A stretch of 64,000 nucleotides of DNA, from assembly GCA_037951105.1 (NCBI GenBank), contig JBAMJV010002048.1, forward strand, positions 1 through 64,000, in the 5' to 3' direction. Position numbers and translations under genes: made by a program. The number at the start of each line of letters is the position of its first letter. Positions within the stretch are counted from its first letter, which is position 1. The notes under the pieces were generated by a model that searched no databases, was not told the origin of the DNA, and was given only the letters and a program-made list of their open reading frames with translations. This document shows positions 57,601-64,000 of the stretch, one piece after another. The stretch is from Echinarachnius parma. Its lineage: Eukaryota; Echinodermata; Echinoidea; Clypeasteroida; Echinarachniidae.

Positions 57601-58332
57601 TTATTGTTATCTCATATGTCCACAGGGTATTGTGTGAAAATTTCAAGTCAAATGGACATTGCATGGCCAAGCAAGAGAGCGAAAATGCAAAGTGATATTC
57701 AATAACTCAGTGCACTCACTTTGTATACAGAAGAAAAACTCGCCCGGAGTTTTTCTTATCTGAATACTTTGATCGTACATATCTTTGTAACGAAAGGGAA
57801 AAAAGGGAAAAACCGAAACCTGTCCCATGATTTTATTGTTAATACGAATACAACAAGGTATGAGGGAACCGCTAGAGTGAAAATTTTATTTTGAGGATTT
57901 GGACAATGTTACTAAGTCCCTTTAAGCCAAGGCTTAGGATTAATTATATTTATTAATTCACCTCGCTCCAGATGCCTTGAGAATTTCAGCCCATTCATTT
58001 GGGTCGAAGAATTCTGCAGTGAACATCGGTGCAAATTCTCCGTAGGTGAAGCCAGGTCTGTAGTTGTCCTCCATGAACTTGATCACATCCTCCTCTTTCT
58101 TCCCTTGCCACTGCCACCAAAACCATTCGGACTTGAAACTCGGCACGCTGAAAACTCCCCAGTGGATAAAGATGCCGAACTTCGACTGGTCATACCAGGC
58201 GGGCAGCGGCCGCGAGTCCAGGGAGTCCCAGTTCGGCTGGTACTGCGCTCTGCCAGCGGCGAGAAGGGCAGACAACGTCAACGCCACGGGCACGGCAAGC
58301 AAAATCACATCGGAAACCTGCACGCGAATCAT
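49098..58332 (-). CDS. FUCA1: Alpha-L-fucosidase (GH29), copy B
   Basis: Eight minus-strand exons: 58332-57962, 56443-56337, 55205-55075, 54831-54698, 52511-52414, 51849-51717, 50600-50430 and 49353-49098. They total 1401 nt, 466 residues, with phases identical to copy A. The signal peptide is five residues longer ([19 protein letters not shown]). Same reaction as copy A: release of terminal alpha-L-fucose. [31 protein letters not shown], the nucleophile Asp225 in LWSDGEWE and the acid/base Glu289 in LKHKWENC are all present; this numbering happens to equal mature human FUCA1. Only one intact exon 5; both Cys residues of that loop are lost ([12 protein letters not shown]). The exon 6 donor overlaps a transposon insertion. 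Tandem and co-directional with copy A, 8.1 kb apart. Confidence 0.96.
49768..50136. mobile_element. MITE (ATGAAAGGGTCTTAGCTA ends) interrupted by another MITE
   Basis: Left TTTATGAAAGGGTCTTAGCT and right AGCTAAGACCCTTTCATGAA; inner GTTGTCTTATCTT pairs with TAAGACAACGG. Its left half is split by the element at 49814-49980. Confidence 0.85.
49814..49980. mobile_element. Nested palindromic MITE (GTTGCAGAAAG type)
   Basis: GGGCCCCGTTGCAGAAAGAG and TTTCTTTCTGCAACGGGGCC ends. Same family as 12015-12182 but with better preserved arms, suggesting a younger insertion. Confidence 0.9.
50430..50600 (-). CDS. FUCA1: Fucosidase B exon 7
   Basis: Acceptor CTTTCAG; reads [40 protein letters not shown] and [16 protein letters not shown]; donor GTGAGT. 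Confidence 0.96.
50643..51014. mobile_element. Possible MITE (AAAGGACAACGAAA end)
   Basis: TTAAAGGACAACGAAACCCC at the left and TTTTGTTGTCCACAACCTTT at the right are imperfect inverted repeats about 370 bp apart in intron 6 of copy B. Confidence 0.5.
51136..51713. mobile_element. TA-target MITE inserted in the exon 6 splice donor of copy B
   Basis: CCGTAAAACTCCGTGTATAA at both ends (inverted), TA at 51134-51135 and 51714-51715. Same family as 6460-7177. The right TA is the +2/+3 T and A of the minus-strand GTA donor. The uninterrupted copy A has CTACCTCACAG at the same place. Confidence 0.92.
51717..51849 (-). CDS. FUCA1: Fucosidase B exon 6 (acid/base)
   Basis: Acceptor CGTGCAG; reads [20 protein letters not shown] then [20 protein letters not shown]; donor GTACCG. 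Only GTA of the donor is host sequence; the next bases belong to the adjoining MITE. Confidence 0.95.
51850..52300. other. Fucosidase B intron 5, proximal part
   Basis: Mostly AT-rich. 52125-52235 resembles a decayed family 4 unit (CAGTTTCCAAGTTTGATGTT, TTTGACCATTGACCATATGA). Confidence 0.45.
52300..52352 (-). pseudogene. Relic of a second exon 5 in copy B
   Basis: Minus-strand frame [14 protein letters not shown] aligns with [13 protein letters not shown] of exon 5d in copy A. The 5' part and both splice sites are gone. It lies 3' of the intact exon, the same relative place as 5d. Confidence 0.72.
52414..52511 (-). CDS. FUCA1: Fucosidase B exon 5
   Basis: 98 nt; acceptor AAATAG, donor GTATGT. 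Reads [14 protein letters not shown] then [16 protein letters not shown] and YNPG. Keeps the NDRWG core but lacks the two Cys found in all four copy A versions and in human. Confidence 0.93.
52555..52612 (-). pseudogene. Possible further exon 5 relic in copy B
   Basis: Plus-strand CACAAGAGTATAAGTCATCA followed by TGAACATCATGTCC resembles CACAAGTGTAATAGCCACCG and onward in the intact exons. Short and weak. Confidence 0.4.
52692..53113. mobile_element. MITE family 1 copy, shortened
   Basis: TTAAAGGGATAGTATAGTTT and TTATCCCTTTAA ends with family core blocks; about 420 bp because of internal loss. Confidence 0.85.
53411..54384. mobile_element. Repeat family 4, second copy
   Basis: Same ends as 47966-48779 (ACTAGATGGATCTTCGACTG; CATAATGCCTCCGGCCAT). 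Five tandem units of about 140-150 bp carry TGTGACCTTGACCTTTGACC and GAGATATCGCGAGAACGAGG. Ends with a (GGAC)n stretch at 54255-54330 mixed with TACG. Confidence 0.88.
54698..54831 (-). CDS. FUCA1: Fucosidase B exon 4 (nucleophile)
   Basis: Acceptor TTTGCAG; reads [20 protein letters not shown], then [15 protein letters not shown], then EILAWLYNT; donor GTATAT. The split codon AG+T gives Ser, as in copy A. Confidence 0.96.
54875..55000. mobile_element. SINE-like fragment (AATAATAAT...TTTATATAGC)
   Basis: GATGATAATAATAATAAACT then ATATTTATATAGCATCTACT and TACTAAGCGCTTAACTG, preceded by CGGGCCCCCGATGGACTTGC. Related in style to 23205-23310. In intron 3 of copy B. Confidence 0.5.
55075..55205 (-). 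CDS. FUCA1: Fucosidase B exon 3
   Basis: Acceptor GTTCACAG; reads [36 protein letters not shown] and TTQEYCE; donor GTTAGT. Confidence 0.95.
55206..56035. other. Fucosidase B intron 2, proximal part
   Basis: AT-rich; the block around 55560-55760 has no recognised repeat. Nothing coding. Confidence 0.45.
56036..56164. mobile_element. 129-bp hairpin MITE
   Basis: GGCGTAAATTTGTTCGGAAA and partner TTTTCCGGACAGATTTACGC; CACAATGCATTGG pairs with CCAATGCATTGTG; centre GAGCAATTGTTCACAAACAA. Nearly all stem. Confidence 0.88.
56337..56443 (-). CDS. FUCA1: Fucosidase B exon 2
   Basis: Acceptor TGTGCAG; reads [20 protein letters not shown] then [14 protein letters not shown]; donor GTAAGA. Asp replaces Glu of copy A in KHHEG. 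Confidence 0.95.
56525..56638. repeat. Intron segment shared with copy A (GTGGCTAAATG repeats)
   Basis: TTGGTGGCTAAATGATAG, TTTAGTGGCTAGATG and TTTGATAGCTGTAGG match 39325-39425 in intron 1 of copy A. A short internal tandem of (T)AGTGGCTA words. Shows that intron 1 was copied with the gene. Confidence 0.75.
56639..56770. mobile_element. Partial MITE family 3 copy
   Basis: AAAGGGGACCACCAGGCAAA and GATATCAAATAGATACCCAA match the left third of the 12615 copy; truncated after AATGCAATTAAT. Confidence 0.8.
57132..57525. mobile_element. MITE family 2 copy, one of a tail-to-tail pair
   Basis: Left end AAAAGGGAAGTAGTAATATT, right AAAGTTACTAGATCCCTATC. Inverted relative to the next copy. Confidence 0.82.
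57538..57925. mobile_element. MITE family 2 copy, the other of the pair
   Basis: TTAAAGGGATCCAGTAACTT at the start and GTTACTAAGTCCCTTTAAG at the end. The two copies together make a palindrome of about 790 bp within fucosidase B intron 1, only 35 bp from exon 1. Confidence 0.85.
57962..58332 (-). CDS. FUCA1: Fucosidase B exon 1
   Basis: ATG at 58332, signal peptide, then [20 protein letters not shown] to [11 protein letters not shown]; donor GTGAAT. Very close to A over the mature part but with KKEEDV for AKDEDV and TAEFF for KAEFF. Confidence 0.95.
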
Positions 58333-58501
58333 GTTTTTGTGACTGTAGAGTAGAGACAGATTTGCTCTTTTTTAATGTTCATAGCTTTCCTGGTTCTTCT
58401 GCAGAATATTACGCACTTTCAATTTGAAACGAACACGCAGATTGCAGATCCTTGCCTTTAGCGACTCTGTGTACGTACACAAAATCAACAACAAAATATT
58501 G

Positions 58502-58511
58502 ATCATGTGAC
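58502..58511. promoter_or_regulatory. E-box ATCATGTGAC upstream of fucosidase B
   Basis: Identical ten bases and nearly identical distance from the ATG (170-179 bp) as in copy A. Candidate MiT/TFE (TFEB-like) site. Confidence 0.45.
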
Positions 58512-58674
58512 CTTAGCTCCCTGATATCAGGTGATCAGTGCGGTATTGTTGTTGTTGTTTTGTTGTAATTGAGTTCTTTGAGCGATCGCCACAGTCGTTT
58601 CGTTCCTTTCTGTACATTTTAAACATAAACATAATACATTTAAAATAAACTTCCTACTATCATCCATAATTATT

Positions 58675-59430
58675 TAAAGGGGTAATACAGTTTTGGTAAG
58701 GCTGAGCTTTAGAAAACCTGCACAATAACATTAAAAACTTATAGATATAGGTTTGCTCGGAAGGTATATAGAAAATTAAAAACGACTAAGTAAAAAGCCT
58801 GTTATCAGAGGGTGCTCTCTAAAATAGCATTGGTTTTAACCATTTTTCATACAAAACTATGCATGTGATGTTTTGTTGAATAATGATTAAAGGTACACTT
58901 GAGTATTGGTACTTCCCGAAATGCACCTTGACATTAAATGGGTTGGTTTTAAAAACTTTTAATTCCATTTGAAAGTTCATTGAATAAAACATGTGAAATG
59001 AGAATCATTCCCTTTCGAATGCTCTGAGTCATAGTTGTAAAATTTGATTTCAAAATATCTTATTTATAATGTATATCGTTTAGCAAGACGATATCTTGAC
59101 TTTAAAAAAAAATACATAAAATGCTCATGCATACACTTCTTTAAAAAAAATCAAAATAGGTTTATAAATAGTTGTTGGTGATATCTCTTTTTAATAATTA
59201 TTTTAACAAAACATCACGCGCACAATGTTGTATGAAAAAATGGTTGAAACCACTAAGTTTTTAGAGAGCGCCCTCTTGAGTTGTAAAGGCTCTTTTTGAA
59301 TGATAACCAAGTCGTTTGTAATTGTGTATACCTTTCGAGCATGGTGGAGTTATAACTATTAGTTTGTACTATAATGGTGCAGGTTTTGGTTACTCGGAAA
59401 TTCAGATTGACCATAACTCAACTATCCCTC
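58675..59430. mobile_element. MITE family 1 copy interrupted by unrelated sequence
   Basis: Starts AAAGGGGTAATACAGTTTTG, ends AACTCAACTATCCCT. Family core is present to about 58890 and from 59150; between them is a 250-bp stretch (AGGTACACTTGAGTATTGG...) not found in other copies. Confidence 0.75.
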
Positions 59431-59431
59431 A

Positions 59432-59600
59432 GCCCCCCCCCCCCCCCCCCCCACCCCCTGAGAAAAATGTTCCCCTACGCATGAGTTTGCCTGATTACGA
59501 TATGTTTTTGCCCAAATTTGACAGTTTTGCCCTGTCGAATGCTGGGTGTTTTTTTTGCTTTTTGGGCTGCAGCCCCCCCCCCCCCCCCCCCCCCCCCCAT
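59432..59600. repeat. PolyC tracts flanking a short unique segment
   Basis: C runs at about 59433-59458 and 59573-59598 around GGGCTGCAG/ATGTTTTTGCCC sequence. Proline-rich frames here come from the C runs. Confidence 0.85.
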
Positions 59601-59839
59601 CTCAAACGCCTATGCTTGGGATCCTTTTATTGAGAGATCTTAGATGCAAACACCATACAAGCAAAAGCTAAAGCAAAAGCAAGGTTGTGAAATATAACTT
59701 ACATAATTGAAGGTTCTATGTAAATATGCCTACTGATACTTTGGCCTTATTTTTTTAATATTCCGTCTGGTATTTCATATTTCGCATTATGTCATTCAGC
59801 CACTGCCATGTAGATAATAATGCTGACCACTGCTTTATA

Positions 59840-59842
59840 ATA

Positions 59843-59918
<76 letters not shown>

Positions 59919-60289
59919 CGACGATGATGACGATGATGACGATGATGACGATGATGATGATGATGATGAAAATTATGATGATGATATTCAATAATTGATG
60001 ACAATGACGATGGTGACAACGATGACGAAGACAACAATGACGAAGATGACGATGAAGACGTTGACGATGATGATGATGATGGTGATGATGATGATGATGA
60101 TGACAGTTATGATGATGATGATATTCAATAATTGATGATGATGACGATGATGACAACGATGACGAAGACGACGATGATGATGATGATGATGATGATGATA
60201 TGATGATGATGAAGATGATGATGATGATGATGACGGTGATGATGATAATGATGAGGATGATGATGATGATGATGATGATAGATAGATAA

Positions 60290-60323
<34 letters not shown>

Positions 60324-60325
60324 CG
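59840..60325. repeat. Compound GAT/GAC and GATA microsatellite
   Basis: Pure GAT at 59843-59917, then GAT mixed with GAC and ATATTCAATAATTGATGA inserts (a higher-order repeat seen twice, 59986 and 60120), then (GATA)n at 60280-60323. The 232-residue frame across it is spurious. Confidence 0.95.
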
Positions 60326-60472
60326 ATAGATTTGATTTGGTCTTCAAACATACAAATGTTGTAAAGAAATGTGTCATCCGTTGGCAAACGGCAAGAGAAG
60401 GCAATAATAACAATTATGTACATTTTTACAATTATAACACTTTCCATAAACATACACCAAAAAAATGTTTTA

Positions 60473-61165
60473 CTTGATAGGCATGATCACTTGAATGCCT
60501 ATACAGCAACAACTAATTTCCATATACCATTATGTAATTAAATTCTTCCATACTCCAAAAATTCACTGTTGACTAAACTGATGAACTTCAATACATTACA
60601 ACAAACTCCTAAAATGCAGTGTAGCACATGATGGCATATACACATATCAATTATCATGGTACAGTTTATAAATAGTTACCCTCTTTTGATTTCATTCTCG
60701 ACATAAGTGAAATTTATAGTATTTCAATTTTCAAAAAATACTTGTATCTAATAATTACATGTGGTATTAAAATTTGTAATTACTATACAATAAGGCAGAT
60801 TTCAACAATGAGAAACATTTAAAAAACATTTACTTGTAGGCATGATCACTTTCATGCCTACACAACAACAAACTTTTTGGTTGCATCTGGTCACTGGACT
60901 AAGTAACTTTATACAATATTACATAATAGTACCATTTATGTAATTACATTATTCCATACTTCTAATACAGTTGACTAGACTAATGAACTTCATACATTAT
61001 GCAGTGTAGAACATGGCGGCCTACATATTTGTAATTATCATAGTAAATGAATAGTTACCCTTTTTTTTTTTCATTCTAAAACTTAAGTGAATTTTATAGT
61101 ATTTCAAAAAACACTTGTATCTTAATATGGCATTAAAAAATGTTAATTACTACAATAAGGCCCAT
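60473..61165. repeat. Tandem duplication of about 360 bp
   Basis: GATAGGCATGATCACTTGAA at 60477 and GTAGGCATGATCACTTTCAT at 60837 start two units that also share TATGTAATTA, ATTCCATACTTC and ATAGTTACCCT. Possibly the 3' part of a non-LTR element since GATA repeats precede it. Confidence 0.75.
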
Positions 61166-61569
61166 AACATTTTGTTGTTGGATTGGAGTAACGGGCAACC
61201 AAACATTAGAGTAGGTATATAGGTAGATTTTTTGTGGTTGTTGTTGTTGTTTTTTGCAGGATTCGCACAAATTTATACACAACAACATACATATAACACA
61301 CACATAACACATATCGCAATTGGAAAAAAATATATCAATTTTTTGTGTTTTCTTCAAAAACCAGAAAAACCTTTAGGGTCGGGCGGGTTACGCCAATCCA
61401 ACAATTTATTTTTCATGGCCTAAGTCAAATTTCAACAATTAGCAGCACAAAACAGTGATATAAATTTACAATATAAATGATGATGATGATGATAATGATA
61501 ATAATGATGATGATGATGAGGATGATGACGATTACTGTATGCTGATGATCGAGAGTGAAGTTGGATCAT
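61166..61569. other. Intergenic sequence with a short GAT microsatellite
   Basis: A GGTTGTTGTTGTTGTTTTTT tract at 61235 and GAT repeats at 61477-61525. A CCTTTAGGGTCGGGCGGGTTACGCCAAT-type motif near 61370. No gene. Confidence 0.5.
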
Positions 61570-62141
61570 AGGCGTACCCAGGGGGGGGGGGGGTTTGGGG
61601 GGTTCAAACCCCCCCCCCCCCCCTTTGACCAAAAAATGGCTGTTTTTGGGGGTTTGGACCCCCCCTTTTCAAATATTAGCCGGTCTCGAGACTACTTTTG
61701 AGTGGTCTCGACCGTCTAAAACCCGGTCTCGACCGATTAAAACCCGGTCTCGACCAACTAAAACCCGGTCTCGACCGATTAAAACCCGGTCTCGGGGGCA
61801 AATTTTTTTAAAGATCACCGGTCTTGATTTCGAAAATTTTGAAAGTACTTCAAAAACAAATTTACGGACACCCCCCCCCCCCCCCCCCCCCATTGAGAGA
61901 AGTTTTCTTACTTGGTCTTGGTCTCTCGAAAATTTTGAAAGTTCTTAGTCTCGGCTTCAGATTTTTTTTAACTGACACCCCCCCCCCCCCCCCCCCCTCC
62001 CCCCCCCCCCCCCCCCCACTGAGAGGGGTTTTCAACTTTGAAGGTACTTGGTCTCGGTCTCGAAAAATTAGAAGGTACTTGGTCTCGACCTGGAATTTTT
62101 TACAAAATAACCCCCCCCTTTAAAAAATCCTGGGTACGCCA
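61570..62141. mobile_element. Inverted-repeat element with G/C runs and GGTCTCGACC units
   Basis: GGCGTACCCAGGG at the left and TCCTGGGTACGCC at the right. Contains six or more polyC/polyG runs and a 20-bp tandem (GGTCTCGACCGATTAAAACC) at 61683-61797, with CTTGGTCTCG repeats later. The Thr/Arg/Ser repeat frame is spurious. A fragment is at 47781. Confidence 0.8.
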
Positions 62142-62800
62142 CTGAGTTGGATTAGATGACGTCAGGAGATTGAGTTTTTTCAGATCAAGGAGCGTGGAAA
62201 AATGTTTGTTATCGCTTTTCATTATCTATAGTAAATGACAAGACTGCATGCGCAATATGCAATGCGGAGGAATGTCTCGTAATACAGAAAATCGAAAATT
62301 GCACTTCCATCTTACATTTTTGGTTACGTCGGGCGTGAAGAAATTCTGATCACGTAAGTAAAATAACAATTTTATTGCAATTGAAGGAATGATATGCCAT
62401 TTTTATAATGGTTATGCAATAACACTGAATACAAGTACTAAATGATGATGTGGTTGTGTCCTGTAACTTTTTAAAAATTTGTGAAATTTCGACTGTTCGT
62501 TGGATATTGATGTTGTTCATCGGCCCAGTCCCATACGTGGTCTTTTTTGTTTGACATTATTAGTGTTGTTTTTCAGACTGCGGAAGCAGAGATCGTAGTA
62601 TTTCCGTAATCGGATTGCGCAATCGGAAAGTACTAGAGTTCTTAAAAAAAAATATCATTATTATTTAACAAAACACCAGTAATATGAGGTATGATCATAT
62701 GATACTAGCAATATTTTACAATTTTATTTTTACTAATTTTAGTCTAAAAAAAGTAAAATTTATTTTAAAATTAAAATACTTGTATTTGCAATCAAGTGTG
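62142..62800. other. Intergenic; possible start of an unseen gene
   Basis: Has a CRE-like TGACGTCA at 62158, a GC-richer patch (62250-62340) and a strong donor-like CACGTAAGTAAA at 62353. This could be a non-coding first exon on the plus strand, but nothing downstream in the window supports it. Confidence 0.25.
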
Positions 62801-62864
62801 AATGCTGAGTGAAGATCACACATACCGTAGTGGCTAGAGAACCTGGCCAGTCACACACAGCACA

Positions 62865-62980
62865 GTGCGCCATTGCCATTGTACATGCGCCATTGCCATT
62901 GTACATGCGCCATGCACCTTTTCAGGCTTTCAGTTTCACTTTCAGGCTTTCAGGCTTTCAGGCTTTCAGGCTTTTGGCTT
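62865..62980. repeat. Two adjacent minisatellites
   Basis: A 22-bp unit TGCGCCATTGCCATTGTACA in two full and one partial copy (62865-62915), then (CAGGCTTT)n 8-bp repeats (62922-62975). Confidence 0.9.
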
Positions 62981-64000
62981 TGTACATAAAATTGCGCTGT
63001 GCCAAAACCCACATCTACAAAGTATATGGTAGGGATGTTAGACGCACGCATTATAATCCTGAAATCGGAGAGATATGTGCAGTACAGTCATAAGGTTCAG
63101 AAACACACGATCTTTAAAAAAATCATTAAAAATCAATCTCAGCATGAATGAGCAAATTGAATAAGTATTACCGTAGTTTAGATTTATATTCCAATGTTAA
63201 GACCATTTTCTTCACAAGTAGAATCGTAGAAATTATCAAAATAGCGCAGTAAAGATGAGCTAAAATGCGGTCATTGAACCATCCGGTGTGTTTGACACGT
63301 ATCGTAGCGGCATGGCACCGCTCTCGGGCTGCTCTGGGGAAAACTTGCAATGTTTACATCGAAATCTGAAAGTGATCCTGGGGCCTGATCATGCCGAAAC
63401 TTCGGTATGCCATTCATAAATATACAGGCTGAATCAATGCGCGTTCCGCTACTTTCTTACCCCACAACTTCATGTAGCCTTGCGCAATGAAAAAAAGTTC
63501 GTTATCTTAGCGATTTTTTTCATAAGAAAATTAACTTTTTTGTGTTAGCGGATACTTGGAGATTGATTATCAATATGTTATCTATCTCTGAACCAAAAAT
63601 GAAGAGATAAATCGTCCAGGATCATGTAAAGATAATCGTGAATTTCCGATGAAAAAAATCAAGATCTGATTCCCTGACTCAGCGGGAACTCAGCCCTCCG
63701 CGCGCGGGGAGGGACGCGGGGACTCAGCCCTCCATGCTGTGCGATAACCGAGCGGACGAACTAAAGTTTTTCCAGCCAGAAACCACTTTTACTTCATAAA
63801 AATGTATTTTTTCTCTGCAAAAGGTGTTTGACGTAAATTTTTCATGATTTATCACTCCATTATTAAGTTCATAATCAATGTTTTTGACAGAAAACGACGT
63901 GAATATTTTGATTTTGCGTGCTCTGAAATCACGGGGAGTAAGAACAAACGAAGAAAGATCGTGATGTCACCGTCTTGCACATAGGCCACGTGCGTTGCGA
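62981..64000. other. Right edge, no gene recognised
   Basis: GC rises near 63660-63740, where GACTCAGCCCTCC occurs twice around a CGCGCGCGGGGAGGGACGCG block. Otherwise AT-rich. No frame with family resemblance. Confidence 0.4.

Noticed and set aside
59755-60453. 232-residue minus-strand frame rich in Ile, Ser and His
   Set aside because: Produced by the GAT/GATA microsatellite; no conserved domain, no splice or codon signal.
61595-61948. Frame with TRSRPIK repeats, possible repeat protein
   Set aside because: It is the 20-bp GGTCTCGACC tandem inside a transposon; open on both strands and flanked by polyC runs.
62353-62364. First exon of a new plus-strand gene (donor-like GTAAGT)
   Set aside because: A single donor-like match without a coding exon or acceptor in the remaining 1.6 kb is too weak to call.
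1-64000. tRNA, rRNA or other structured RNA genes
   Set aside because: I looked for A/B-box pairs and the conserved GGTTCGA loop and found no convincing case; a covariance-model scan would be needed to exclude them.

Overview
This is nuclear DNA of an intron-rich animal. The coding parts are short exons with GT/AG borders, scattered through AT-rich introns full of small inverted-repeat transposons (MITEs), polyC/polyG runs and microsatellites. The genes are animal-type (WIPI2, GH29 alpha-L-fucosidase). The repeats, such as SINE-like pieces with 'aataataataa...tatttatatagc' and long TGACCTTTGACCTCATGACC repeats, are of a kind I associate with marine invertebrate deuterostomes. An echinoderm is my best guess, but this rests on repeat style and is not proven.

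Layout. 1-405 is an ATGG microsatellite. 1208-21201 (+) is a complete WIPI2 gene: ten exons, all phases agree, 482 residues; it acts in autophagy by recruiting ATG16L1 to PI3P membranes. Its introns hold a 990-bp foldback element, several MITE families and a 3.5-kb inverted-repeat element with a repeated 14-bp motif. From about 24.9 kb to 58.5 kb lies a segmental duplication of a minus-strand alpha-L-fucosidase gene. Copy A (40950 to 28715) and copy B (58332 to 49098) each have eight exons with identical internal exon lengths (107, 131, 134, 98, 133, 171, 256 nt) and both catalytic residues. The copies also share about 4 kb of 3' flank. The rest (58.5-64 kb) is repeats, with no gene I can support.

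Main observation. In copy A the 98-nt exon between the nucleophile exon and the acid/base exon exists in four intact, diverged versions, all with good splice sites and the same phase. Since 98 is not a multiple of 3, using two or three of them, or none, breaks the frame. This is the signature of a mutually exclusive exon cassette that swaps a loop near the active site of a secreted or lysosomal glycosidase. Around it lie many decayed partial copies. Copy B has one intact version plus relics, so the array probably predates the gene duplication and collapsed in B. Exons 6 and 8 of copy A also have decayed duplicates.

Two other points stand out. In copy B a TA-target MITE inserted exactly into the 5' splice site of exon 6 and now supplies intron bases +4 onward. 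Both fucosidase copies carry an identical ATCATGTGAC E-box about 170 bp upstream of the ATG, of the type bound by MiT/TFE factors that control lysosomal genes; WIPI2 acts in the linked autophagy pathway.

Limits: exon calls come from hand translation, splice signals and remembered family sequences. Repeat borders are approximate to a few bases, and no database search was possible.
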